Positions 25,301 through 45,500 of a DNA stretch of 64,000 nt are shown here, in pieces. The notes under the pieces are model-generated. The model made no database searches. It was not told the DNA's origin and saw nothing but the letters and a program-made list of their open reading frames with translations. Source of the DNA: Closterium sp. Naga37s-1 (lineage: Eukaryota; Streptophyta; Zygnematophyceae; Desmidiales; Closteriaceae); the NCBI GenBank assembly GCA_947471745.1, contig CANJKZ010000108.1, forward strand, positions 2,023,001 to 2,087,000, given 5' to 3'. Made by a program: the position numbers and the translations under genes. Every line of letters begins with the position of its first letter. Position 1 is the first letter of the stretch.

Positions 25301-25828
25301 TTGGGCCGCCGCTTTTGAGAAACGACGCTTCTGCTGAAACGACGCTTATGAAAATTCTCTAAGGGAAGTACTAGAACCGCTAGCGGCGGGTGAGAAAGAT
25401 TATACGTGACAGGTGAGCCACTGACCTTGGGCCGCCGGTCTGCTGAAACGACGGGGCCGCCTTCCAGTGTAGCCTGCAGCGCCATCATAGATGGGAGCAG
25501 CGCGCGCTGAGAGGGACGGCGCCGCGACACAGCGCGCCGCAGCTAGTAGTAAATTGGTTACATTGGAGGAGCCGCTACTTCTACCGTCGGAGCGCCTAGA
25601 GGAACTAGAACCAGTCGCAGCAAGCCGCAGAGGAGAAGGATCACGAGAGACGACGGCTGTGGTAACGCTTATAGAGGAAGTCGGCACTGTCGCGGCTCGG
25701 CTGAGCGCAGGACTTTGCGCGGGAAAAAGCGCCGCGACTGCTGGGCGGCATGCGGCGGTCGCGGCCGGCACGGAGATTCGCGCAAGTTGGAGTCGCGCGG
25801 TCGACGCGGAGGACACGGTGGCTGCCAT
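22363..25828 (-). CDS. DCC-family (DUF393) thiol-disulfide oxidoreductase, plastid-targeted
   Basis: Exons on the minus strand: 25828-25426, 24934-24852 (or from 24949), 23825-23661, 23347-23282, 23137-23077 and 22409-22363. Phases close and give 275 codons so far; the final exon with the stop is not fixed. The first ~110 residues ([10 protein letters not shown] onward) are Ala/Ser/Arg-rich, like a chloroplast transit peptide. Then comes [13 protein letters not shown], carrying the redox DGxCPxC motif, followed by [20 protein letters not shown], the [10 protein letters not shown] block, [13 protein letters not shown] and [12 protein letters not shown]. This is the order of plant DCC proteins, which are predicted to act in thiol-disulfide exchange. 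Introns hold partial copies of exons 1, 2, 3 and 5 and several minisatellites. It is divergently transcribed from adenylosuccinate lyase. Confidence 0.88.
22434..22700. repeat. ACGC/ACAC-type minisatellite in last DCC intron
   Basis: Degenerate tandem units of CACACAGACACGCACGCACG over about 265 bp. They sit in the intron between the fifth and sixth DCC exons. Open frames in both directions (Thr/His/Arg or Cys/Val) are artefacts. Confidence 0.93.
22941..23110 (-). repeat. 35-bp tandem copies of the DCC exon 5 splice-donor junction
   Basis: About five head-to-tail copies of a 35-bp unit. On the minus strand each unit holds the last ~29 bp of exon 5 (encoding AKYRLPLS) plus the donor GTAGGT. 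Every copy therefore offers a usable donor. 35 is not a multiple of 3, so the choice of copy would alter the frame unless the first donor is used. Confidence 0.92.
23831..24340. repeat. 13-bp GGGCAGGGGAGAA minisatellite between two copies of DCC exon 3
   Basis: About 500 bp of GGGCAGGGG(A/G)GAA units. It is bounded on the left by the full exon 3 (23661-23825) and on the right by a partial copy of the same exon (about 24340-24415). Confidence 0.95.
24340..24415 (-). repeat. Partial extra copy of DCC exon 3 (acceptor side)
   Basis: It repeats the acceptor and first ~75 bp of exon 3 ([21 protein letters not shown]) and then diverges. The full-length exon at 23825-23661 lies downstream in the transcript. 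Confidence 0.9.
24625..24860 (-). repeat. ~44-bp tandem copies of the DCC exon 2 donor-side intron start
   Basis: About five units of ~44 bp. On the minus strand each begins GTGTGCGCATGGGCGGATGG, which is exactly the sequence of the exon 2 donor and first intron bases. Confidence 0.9.
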
Positions 25829-34259
<8,431 letters not shown>

Positions 34260-34782
34260 ACATTGGATGTGCATGCAGATGGAATGGAAGTGGTTGAATT
34301 AAGTGCTGACAGAGCGAGCAACTCATATAGTGTTGACAATTATCAACTTATAATTTAGCAGCGCAAGTCCAATTTTTTTCCTCTTATGCAGAAAGCATGC
34401 ATAAGCTTAACGCGGATTTCAATGTGTGAAGTGATACAGCTGCTTGAAAGTTGAACTGGGGCAATGTGCTAGTTTGAAGTGTCTTGGTTTCCTGGGAGAA
34501 ATGAGCTGCAGGGGAAGATGGACGTCCAACCATTAGGAAATGATTTTGCTTTTGTTCAATAGCAGTGACTCATTAAATAATTATTTACAAACGAGGATAA
34601 TCCTCAACGTTTTCGAACGTTCTAATTCCCACCTACCTCCTCGCCACCAAGCCGCACTGATCAAGCCTCTGATTCGCCAGCCAATCTGCCAGATCGTTGG
34701 CCCAATCCAGAAGCACAGCTTCTCAGCTCCTGCTTCCCCGCTGTCGTCTCCGTTCACTTTTCTTCCACTACGTGAACAGAGT
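34260..34782. other. Convergent 3' intergenic region, no gene seen
   Basis: 523 bp between the stop codons of adenylosuccinate lyase (plus) and the F-box gene (minus). It is AT-richer than the flanks and presumably holds both 3' UTRs. Confidence 0.6.
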
Positions 34783-36204
34783 TTATATTCCCCTCTGCGT
34801 CTGTGTCGCCGCGGCCGTATTTTGAAACCACGCGGCGCTGCGTACGGTCATTAGCGCGCTCGAGGATACGCTTGAGGGAGTAGCATGCTGCTCTTCACTC
34901 GTTGATAAGTAGCTGGATATTCTTCCGCGCAGCGAGCCATGTACGAAGGTTTGCGACGGCTCGTGCTTTCGTAGCGACGTCGTCTCCCGCGGAGGTGCGT
35001 AGGGAAGACTTCTGGACAATAATCCGCTGTAGGCTTGGCAGGAGCATCGATAGTTCGCAATGTCGTCAACGTCGCACTCCATGTTCGTCAAAGCGATAGT
35101 AGTCAGGTCGCGATGCATGACCGCATCTGTCGCCACGCTGTTTTCGCCTAAAAGCTGGCGAAGGTTCCCGCCGATGAGCTCTAATACTCGCAGCGCGTAA
35201 CACTTTCGCAAGGCCATCAGGTCGTCCTTCGCGAGCGCGCCGCAGTGGATTCGCAGGTACGCCAGCTCCCGCCAAGCGATAACCATCAGGTAAATCGCCT
35301 GTTTCGTTAGGCTATTTTTGCACAGGCACGCGAAACTGCGGACGCGACGGAATCCCGACGTCAGGTACCACATGGCTTTGTTTTCGAGATAGTTGAAGTT
35401 CCCCTTTTCACCATTCGATATAAGCTCGACGCTTTCGACATTGCTGCAGTAGAGACTGCACATTGAGAGGGGACAGCGGGGGAAGAGGGAGAACGAGGAC
35501 AATGTTCCAGGTAAGCGCATGTAACAGAACAGCTCTATTGATATCGCACATATCGTGGTACGTGAGAATAACTGTAATTGTCATGTGCACTTTCGAACTG
35601 AAACGCGTCTACATTAAGGCGAACGCAAGAAACAAAAGATCAGAACTTTTGCTCACCTGACTATCCAGAGAACGCTGCAGATGGACGCTTCATTGCGGCT
35701 CGTGTCATCGCGATCACAGTCGATGACGATGCGCTTTAGCGACGGGCCGCACGCCATGATTATCGGGTGCAGCACGTGCAGCTCGCACCGCGGGTCGTCG
35801 ATGTGAATCTCCTCCAAATGCGCGCATCGCGACGCGAGCTGCTCCACGCCCGCGCGCATGCTCCCGGGGCCTATGCGAAGCTTGGTCCAGAAAATCGGGT
35901 TGTAACAGAGGTTTCGCAACGATCGGTTCACGCACGCGAGTCGAGACAGGTCCCACGCCGTGGGCTGCGCGAGCTGGAGGATGTGGAGTAACAAATCTTC
36001 GCCGAGATCGCCAAGCGACGGGGCGGCGGACGTTGTCGGCATGGGCGGGGATTCCGCTTCGGGTGGAAGCGCGTTGAGGTCAACAAGGGGTTGCGCCCTC
36101 GCCCAAGCCTTGCGGACGCACACGCGTTTCGCGGGAGGAGAAGGAAGGTCTGATACATCGAAAGTGGTCGGCTGGAAGGCGTCACGCTCCACTTTCTTCG
36201 CCAT
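34783..36204 (-). CDS. F-box protein, two exons, 406 aa
   Basis: Exon 1 is 36204-35657 and exon 2 is 35455-34783. The splice phases join as ...SVLWIV-S-LYCSNVESVEL. An F-box of about 45 residues starts near residue 63 (LGDLGEDLLLHILQLA, then LSRLACVNRSLRNLC and FWTKLRI). Leucine-rich-like strands follow, such as LKRIVIDCD, ELAYLRIHC and LRVLELIGGNLRQL, suggesting an FBL-type LRR substrate receptor for an SCF ubiquitin ligase. The N-terminus has a basic PPAKRVCVRK stretch that could be a nuclear signal. The substrate is unknown. Unlike its neighbours, its single short intron has no exon-copy array. It is divergent from the KNOX gene. Confidence 0.8.
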
Positions 36205-39200
36205 GATATCGACTAAAACGGGAACACTGATGATACCCCTAACTTGAGAACGTGGCTGTGAAGCAAAGACGAACTCAGCAGAGATGGAACGCTGTGGACT
36301 TGGCTCGTGGACTTGGAAGACATTGCTCGACTTTGAGAAAAGCGGCCTATTTGTGTGGGTTGAGACGAATTCGCTGGATGCTCATTGCCCAACCAATGTG
36401 TCCTCTCCTCAGTCACACTCGTCTGGGCTTCGAATTCGATATCCCACCGTGGAACAGAATTGATGAGCAAGCTATCACCTGTCATGCCAGCTCCATTCAT
36501 GAAGGCGCTGTAAAGTGATCTGGGACCCTGCCACCCGGCATTCATCACTAAGCAAATCGCAGTCTTCTGTGGACAACTAGCTATGTGCACCAGATTTGTG
36601 TTTTGCTACCAGGTGGGATGAGTGGTGGTGGTGCTCAAAACATCCATGAATGAAGATTCAGCCTGGCAAACTTGCGACGACAATTCTTTTACAGCCTGTA
36701 CTTACATAAGTGGCAGTGCTCTCGCAATTGATTTGAATCGCCCGGCCATCGTGAAGCTGTGGCCAGCCCACAACGAAGTAGCCCCCGAAACATCTTTCGC
36801 CTGCCTTTCGCCACCACAAAGGTGGTCATTACACACAGACGCAGTTGTCGGCATCAGATTTCGGCTCCACCAGAGCTGGGCGCGGATATCCCAGCTAAAC
36901 AGCAGCATCATGAAAAGCTATTTATCCACTGGCAAGTTCGTTGACAGTCGTGATTGTGTTATGGCGATGCTGGCTACAACGCTGGTGCAGTCGTGGACCA
37001 GTGAGTAAACGCGTTGTAAACGAGTTGATTTGATGAAGAATCAAATCATCAAGAAAATGACCGTGGCGTGTAGGAAACATGATTTAAAAATCTTTCTTGC
37101 CCGCAGAAGATCACCGATCATCCACGCACGAACGTGGAGTCCACGACCTTTTGGCTGTCACAGGATGTTGCCAGCGAAGCCGCCTCCTTTAGTGGGCTGT
37201 TCATCTGAATTGCAGTGCTGCCAAATGTGCCGCCTTTGGTATGCCTCGTTACAGTCGTAAATGTCAACATGCCTCTAAGAGTAATTATTTTCATAAGCAA
37301 CGATCAAACAGCTGTTGCACTGCACACCCGTATCAACATTCGAACTGGGTCCGCAACATGGGAAGAGGGATCATCCGCGCAACCTTCCACACACACACGC
37401 ACCGCACGATCGTCATTGACACACCCACACCGCGCACCAGCTGCATTCCCTGGTTCCCCGCATCTTCCCCCATTCCCCCAGACTAAACCCCAAATCACCT
37501 CCTTAGGGTTGATGCCTCCCGAGCCGCATGCCTTCCGGATGGGTTTTAGTTTTTTTTCTTGCCCGCGGGCAGATCGCTTCCGCGAGCACGCGGAAGCGGT
37601 CGCGGATTCGCCCGTGTTTTACTGTTCCTGCTCGTATGAACCTTTGAGTTCAGTTGGGTAGGGGGGGGGGACAAGGGGAAGGGAGGGCAAGAGAGGGGCG
37701 GAAGAACAAAGAGTGGCGGAAGGAAAGAGGGGGAGTTTTGGGAGGGGGTCACAGGTGACAGGAATGAACTGGCACAGCGAGTGTCCTGTCACAGGCTCAC
37801 CCTGGGAATGACAGGAGGATGTTTGGGAGGCGTAGATTTCTTCAGACCTCGAGAATGTCGTGAGTCATAGGAGGATCTCTGGTCCCTCGCGGCTCGTCTG
37901 TTGACAGCTTCTAAGGCAGCCATTCTAATTCATCCAGCAAAAACGGTAAGCAGGGTGCATACGGATCGCGGCATTCCCGCTGCAAATTCTTGTTGTGACT
38001 GCTCGTGACAGGACTTCAAACTGAGCCGTTCGGCAGGGCGAAATGACTTCGGTGTTCTCCAAGTCGGCCTCGGGAGCTCCGCGAACGTCACCTCCTAAAC
38101 CTCACCGTTTAGGAACCGAAGCTTCAGCCAATCACCGCACTGCTTTCTTTTTCGCGCACCGCGTCTGGCGGGACAGGCCATTTCTGGAGAATCTGGCCGG
38201 ATGGAAGATCCCGGAACACGCAAGTGCATCTGCGGAAAATGCGCGACGCGTTTCGCCTTGATTGGCTAGAAATCGTGTCGCGGAAGCTACTCAGCAACTT
38301 ACCGCACACCTGCTGAGACAAGTCTCCACGTGCCACGTCACATCAGGAAGGCACTCGTCGCTGGGCTGTAGTATACCGCAGCTGACTCTGCAGTTTTGAT
38401 CGCTGAAAAAGCCACGCTGACTCGGCAGCGGAGGGGAGGTGTTACGCTGACTCAAAGGTTTCAGGTCTGCCACTTAGCAATGAGCCAGGTGTTGCATCCC
38501 ACGTCCCTGCGTAGAATGCTGATGCGGGGTGCTAGACTCCTGGTGCTCCCGCTGATCCTCCCAGCCCACCGTGTCGGTCGCGTCACGCGTGTGCAACCTC
38601 ATTCTCGCGCAGCCAGCGATGCGCTGGACTCTTTCCGCGAATCCGCTCCGCGGAACCATCCCGAAGTCAGCGTACGGAGCGCCAGCGCAGCGCCGGCTCG
38701 CGTGCCACCGATCTTGACGTGGACCGTCCAGCGCAACGCGAAGAGAGGAGTAATACCATTCGGGGGGGGGGGGGGGGGGGGAAGTGACTCTATTTCGATT
38801 CTATCGCAAGCGGGATTGCGCCTCATGAGGAAGAAATTCCTCCCGACGGCGTTTGGGTGCTTCCTTACGTCCGCCACACGTTTCTTGCCCCGAATGTGAC
38901 TGCTCGGGGAGGCAAGAAGGGCGGGGGAAGCGGCACCTCCCGGAGGGGAGGGGAGTTGGGGTGGGTGGGGAAGGGGGGGGGGGGGGGGGGGGGAGAAGAT
39001 TCAGGGTGGAAGAGGCACCTTCTCCAGGGGGATTTTTCCAGCTAATGCGGTCGGGGGAGCTAGCTTAAATGGCACTGTCTTACTCCGTCTCAATCCATCG
39101 CTTTCAATACCGCGATTCGCCCCGAGCGTCCGGACGCCAGACTTCAGGCTGTCATTCGTGACCCTCCCCTGTCTCACGATTCGTTACCCTCCCCTGTCTT

Positions 39201-39725
39201 GGAATATCGGCTGCTCGGGAGGCTCAGCGCTAGTTCGTGTGTTTTCAGCTAAACCGAGCTCGCCATTTGTCAAACCGTCGTGTTTTCAGAAAGCGACCTC
39301 TAATTCAATGATTCCTCCTGCGCCTACTGACGGTTTTTTCGTCGCCTCAAGACTCAGAACGCAACGTCTAATCCAAGCAGACTGACCTTCTAAGCAGCTG
39401 ACTGACGGAGATAGGTTAGACTGGACTCTTCGCTGTAGATAGACCGACCTTGGCGCTGTCAGCGCGGTTCCTACACGCGGCCTCTTGGAGACCCGCCTCT
39501 AAGCTTGCTTGTTGCTGTTGGGAAATCTCAAAAGTGAAAGTTTCTTGCGAGCGACCTTGCTCGAACCTCTTCAGGCCCTCTTCATCAGGTTACAAGCTTG
39601 GGATAGGGACAGTTGCAGGAAGGGAGAAGGGGGATTGAGTGCTGAGAGGGAGGCTCTGGTCTGGAATAAGACAGCTCTGTTACACAGAGCGTGCTGTACA
39701 GTGCGTGTGTGAGTCTGGTGATGCC
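36205..39725. other. 3.5-kb intergenic region upstream of KNOX, no firm gene
   Basis: It separates the divergent F-box and KNOX genes. It holds short open frames without recognisable domains: 36622-37008 plus, 128 codons, and 37215-37661 plus, whose last ~50 codons (from LMPPEPHAFRMGF) look non-repetitive and end at a GTAGGG. It also contains poly-G runs of about 20 at 38761-38780 and about 25 near 38967-38991. The last few hundred bases probably include the KNOX 5' UTR. Confidence 0.45.
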
Positions 39726-42365
39726 ATGAACGGCGGAGTGAGCGGCAGTGTTACAGTCATGGCGCCTGGTGCTGCGACACGGAAGCTAGGAAGCTTGATG
39801 CTCGCTGGGAATGGCTGCTTTGGCCTTTCAAAAGAGATGAAACCGGATTGTGATGAACTGGGAGGGGAGAAGGGAAGCCATGGTGATGGTTATTGGGAGA
39901 GCTGCTGCAGCTGGGAGGGTGGTCGTGGGCGTGGGTCTGAGAATGAGAAGGAGAAGAGTGATAAGAACGAGAAGGGTCAGAAGAATGGCGAGACTGATAA
40001 GGGTGGCGGCGGTGGTGAGAGAAATGGGAGTGAGAATGACAAGAGTCACAAGACTGAGCTTGTAAAGAGTGAGAAGAATGAGAAGAGTGGGAATGAGAAG
40101 AATGAGAAGGAGGAAGTTCAACACGAGGCGACGATACCAATGGAGGAGGACTCGGCACCAGAGCCTGCTGCCAAGCATGCAACCAGCGGCAGTGGCGGTA
40201 CAGAGGAAGCTTATAAGGGGGACGGCGCTGAGGCGATGCAAGTGGAGGAGGTGGGAGATGATGGGGGATTCAGGGGCATGGAGGAAGTGGCGAGCACACC
40301 GGAACTAGAGAGGGAGGTGAAGGGCGGAACCCAGACGTCTAGCAGCAGCAGTGATGGCATGCTGAGTCAGCAAGGGAGGGAACCATTGATGCTTGCCGGC
40401 TTGCTGAGTCATTGCTCGACGAACAAGGTGGCGATGGATGGCGAAGAGTTATCGCGCCGTAACAGTATCAGTTACCGGAACAGCGAATCCCCAGCGCATG
40501 GCGAGGGCGAGTGTGTGGGCAAAGGAGGTGCAGGAGAAGCAGGGAAAGAAGGGAAAGCAGGGGAAGCCGGGGGAGAGATGTATGACAAGGTGAATGCGGA
40601 TGCACAGGCAGCAACAGCACATGCAGGAGACGCAGTGGCGGCGAGAGCAGCAACAGTAACAGCTGCAGCAGCACCATCAGCAGCAACACCAACAGCAATG
40701 CCAGCAGCACCAACAGCACCAATGGCACCACCAGTGGCAGCAATTGTACCAGCAGCAGCAAGCACGCGGGTGGTGAGCTGTGAGGAGCTGCAACGTCAGC
40801 TACAACCACTCCTGGCACACAAGACAGCCTCCTCCCCAAACCCCTCCCCTCGTTCCCTCCCCCGCTCCTCCGCCCACTCTCTGACCCGCCAGCACAAGCT
40901 GCCTATGAAGCGACCCTTCAATCACGCCCCTCTCGGTACGACTGCCGGTGGTGGTGCTGCTGGTGCTGCTGCTGCAGCTATTGGTTCTAATACCACTGGC
41001 CCAGCGCTAGTATCCATGACTGCTGCCCATCCGCCTCTCACGCCAACTGCTGCCTCTTCCTCCGCTCCTGCTGCTCCCCACTCTCTTCCTCCTCCTCCCC
41101 ACACGCCCTCTGCAGCAACGTCCACAGCCCTGCCCGCCCTCCCCCCTCGCCCTGCCCCTCCGCCGCCCAGCCCTCTCTCCATCCCCATCGCCCTCTCCAG
41201 AGGTTTCCTCACCACCAGGCCGGCACAAGAAGACAAAGCAGGCCTAAACCCTAATCCCTCCTCTTCTCCTGCTTGGCGTCAGGCCGATCCGTTCAATCTC
41301 AGTGCTCCTTTCAGTCACACGAATCAATTGAATCACCACGTCGTGGGACAGGGGCAACACCAGCAGCAGCAGCAGCAGTCATATGCCATTCCTTTCCTGA
41401 AATCCCCCCAACCGTCCGCCCGATCACCCCTCTCCCCACCTTCCCCATTGCAACGTTTCTCCCCACTCCACCGCTCTTCAACCCTCAACCGCCCCTCCAC
41501 TCTTCTCCACTCCTCCCCTCTCTCTCCTCCTTCCCCCCTCCACCGTTCTCCTCTCTTTCCTCCTTCCCCTCTCCACCGCTCTTCCCCTCTCACCCATCTC
41601 CACCACTCCTCACCTCCCACCACCCTTATAAACCACGAGCTCGCCCATTTCTTCTCTTTACCTGAGCTCGATGCCTCTATGCTACACAGTAACTCCTCTC
41701 CCTGCGTCTTGCCCCTCGACCTCTCCCCGAGCCTCTCCATGCCGAACCAGCTTGCGCCGAACCTGGACCACATGCCGAGCCTGAGCTTGCCACCCCCGGC
41801 AACAGGCTTGGGAGAAGGTGGGGAGGCTGGGCATGGGGCGTTGAGGCTGGAAGGGGGAAAGGTGACCAATGGAGGGGAAGTGGAGAGGATGGGGGAGGAA
41901 CGAGAGAGGGTTTTAGGAGAGGAGGTGAGGAAGAGAGAAGACGAGGGCAGGGTGGAGGGAGAGGAGGGGGGGATGGAGTGTGATGGGGGTGATGGTGGCA
42001 ACGGTGGTACTGATGGTGGTGATCAGAAGGGTGGCAGTATAGGTGGCGATATGGGCGATGTGGGTAATGGTGATGTGAGAAATGTGCGAGGAGGAGACAT
42101 GATGACGTGTGGTGGAGCAGGGGTGCAAGATGAGTTGACAAACAGGAAGGAGGAAGGAGCGTTAACGGCAGCAGCCGCAGCACCCGCAGCATGTGTGAAG
42201 TCACCAGATACGGACACCCTGACAACGCCAACACCAGCAGCAGCAGCATCAGGATCAGCTGCAGCACCAGCAGCAACGGCAGCAACAGAATCACAAGCAG
42301 CACCAGCAGTACCACCAGCAGCAGCGACACCCACTGAAGCAGCTCCTGGGACGACTCAAAACCAT

Positions 42366-42449
<84 letters not shown>

Positions 42450-42559
42450 CTGTTTCCCCTGTCTGCGGCTGCTGCTACTGCTCTTGTTGCTGCTGGTGCT
42501 GGTGCTGCTGTTAGTGCTGTTGCTGGCGCTGGTGCTGGTACTGCTGTTGCAGCAAGTGC

Positions 42560-42594
<35 letters not shown>

Positions 42595-45500
42595 TGGTAG
42601 GGAGAGTGGATCAACAGAGGGTCCAAGAGGAGAGGGAGAGGAACAAGGCCAGGTGGAAGGGGCTCATTGCATCTCATCCTCTTTATAAGCAGATGCTCAA
42701 CGCACATGTGGCATGCCTTGAGGTACACCTCGTTTTTGTGTTCTCCCTGGTTCGCAACAACCACCTCCTCAGGTTTCTGTTGCACGCTTCGTGTGCCATG
42801 GTAACGAGGTGACTTTTGAGTCGACTCAAAAGTCAACAACCACCTCCTCAGGTTTTTGTCGCACGCTTCAGCTATGTCCGTTTCTGTTTTGTCTTCTGCA
42901 TGCTGTCCTGCACAAAACAGAACTTCTGCTTCCCAGCTGTCCTCATGCTTGCCTTGTGACTTTCTCCTCCCCCAAATATCCCCGTGTTTCCCCCTTATCA
43001 GGTAGCAATGCCACTGGACCAGCTGCCACTGACTCAGCTGCAGATGCAGGTTCTGAGACGCCTCAAAACACATTTCCTCCTCGTCTCTTCCTCGGCCCGC
43101 ACCCACTCTCTTACTTGTTTCCCTACTACCTCTTCCCCCCATCAGGTGGCCACGCCACTGGACCAGCTGCCGCTGATTCAAGTGCAGATGGAGCGAGCAT
43201 GAGAACACATTCCCCTCCTCTCTTCCCCTCCACCCTTATACATGTTCCCCCCATCAGGTGGCGACGCCACTGGACCAGCTGCCGCTGATTCAGGTGCAGA
43301 TGGAGCGAGTATGGGAACACATTCCCCTCCTCTCTTCCCCTCCACCCTTATACATGTTCTCCCCATCAGGTGGCGACGCCACTGGACCAGCTGCCGCTGA
43401 TTCAAGTGCAGATGGAGCGAGCAGACCTCGTTGCCTCCACCTACACTCGCTTGCTCCACGCCTCCGCCCCCACCACCACCACCACCGCCACCGCTGCTGC
43501 TGCTCACGCTTCTGCTGGTGTTAACACCAACGGTACTGCTGATGCCTCTGCTAATGCCATCGGGCCTGCAAAATCAGGTGCTCCTGCTGTTGCTGGTTCT
43601 CCCTCTTCCACTCATACTGCCGCAGCAGCAGCAGCAGCAGCAGCAGGAGCAGCAGTAGCAGCAGCAGGAGGAGGAGCAGCAAGTGTGGCTGGTCAAAAGT
43701 TTTCTGCCAATGGGAACGTGCCATGTGGCGGTCAGGGGTTGGCGTCCGATACGGAAGAAGCTGAGCTGGACAACTTCATGGTGAGTCAGACATGACACGT
43801 GTGTGAGTTTGACGCGACACAGTTAAATCTGACACATGTGCTTGTGCTGATTGCAACGTGAGAGGTCTCTTGAAACAACTGGGCTGCAGTGACGAGCAGC
43901 TTCTGAGCACCTGAGGAGCACATTCAGGTGCCACTTTGAGAATTCTCATAAGCATTGTCAGTATACGTAACGAGAGGGATCCACAGCTTCACCACAGCTC
44001 CTCACGTTTCGATTCTTCTTTTTCTGGGGGCTCTGCACACAATCCAGATTCCTTTTCCTCATCCCTCCCCCCACTCTTGCCCTGGCCCACCTCACTCGAA
44101 ACCAATCCAGGGTCAATTTGTGAAGCTTTCAAAGAGCAACTAGAGGAGCACATTCGGGTGCATGCCAGGGAAGCGGTTACCACATGCGCCCGGCTCAAGC
44201 ATGCCGTTGCTGCTGCTGGCGGCGCTGCTGACAATCCACTCCCTCCCCCCCTTACTCCTCCAACCCCCCATGAACCAATCCAGGGTCAGTTTGTGAAGCT
44301 GCTGCGGGCATTCAAGGAGCAACTGGAGGAGCACATTCGAGTGCACGCCAGGGAAGCGGTTACCACCTGCGCCCGGCTCAAGCATGCCGTTGCTGCTGCT
44401 GGCAACACTGCTGCTGACAAGCTCGCTGCTTCTGGGGCCACCATGTCGGACGATGGAGGGGTGGGAGGGGGTAGGCCCAGCAGCAATGGGGGCATTAGAG
44501 CCTTGGAGGATGCATGCAACAGCCATGGGAATGGGCACACGCATGGGTATAATAATAGTCATGGCAGTGGGTACAACAGCCAAGGGAATGGATATACCAG
44601 GCATGGTCAGGGGCTGTCTGAAAGCCATGGTCATGGGTGGAACGGTGCACTCAACCCGTTTGCCCCAGCTGCTACTGCTACTGCTGGTGGGGTTGGTGGT
44701 GGCAGTGGCGGTGGTGGTGGCAGCGGTGGGTGTAGCAGCATGTCAGGCTCGTTTCACTGTCAGCACCAGGGTTACTCGCAGCAGCAGCAGCAGCAATATC
44801 AGCAGCAGCAGAGTCAATCCATGCATGCGGCCAATCAGCCCCTCACCCTCCTCCCACTTCCTCCACCACAACCTACCATGGGCATGGGAGCACCCATGGC
44901 ATTCGGGGCAATGCAGGGCATGGGGGCGCATGATAACATGGGGACACATAGCAGCATGGGCATGGGGATGGGTTCGGGCATGGGCATGGACATGACTGGG
45001 AGCATGGGCACGAGCATGAGCATGGGGATGGGGATGGGGATGGGGGGGCCACAGGACAGGAGTGCGGTGGAAGAGGCACTGCTCAAGGAATACGGCAGAG
45101 AGGTATGGTGATCCCAATCTTTTTCGTACTTTAGGATGGTTCAGAGTTGTGCCATCCTTGCAACACCTTGCATTTCTTGCAAATCCCATCCTTGAACATA
45201 CTTCTATTGCCTCACAACACCTTGCAAATCCTTCCAACACCCTGCAACGCCTTTCAACTCCTTGCACTGTCCTCAGGGGTTCCGCGCTCGCCTGCTGGGA
45301 GTGAGGGAGGAGATCATGCGCAAGAGGCGTGCGGGGAAGCTTCCAGGAAACACCACGCAGGTGCTCAAGGCGTGGTGGAACGAGCACATCCAGTGGCCCT
45401 ACCCTACGGTGCGTCCCCCTGCTTGCCACGTCAGCAAGATCAGCAAGACAGCATGCCACGTAACTTCTGCCATGTGTGCATGTTTGTGCGTGCACACATG

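Noticed and set aside
36622-37008. Possible 128-aa gene on the plus strand
   Set aside because: No domain, no supporting splice or context evidence, and similar-length frames occur by chance in this composition.
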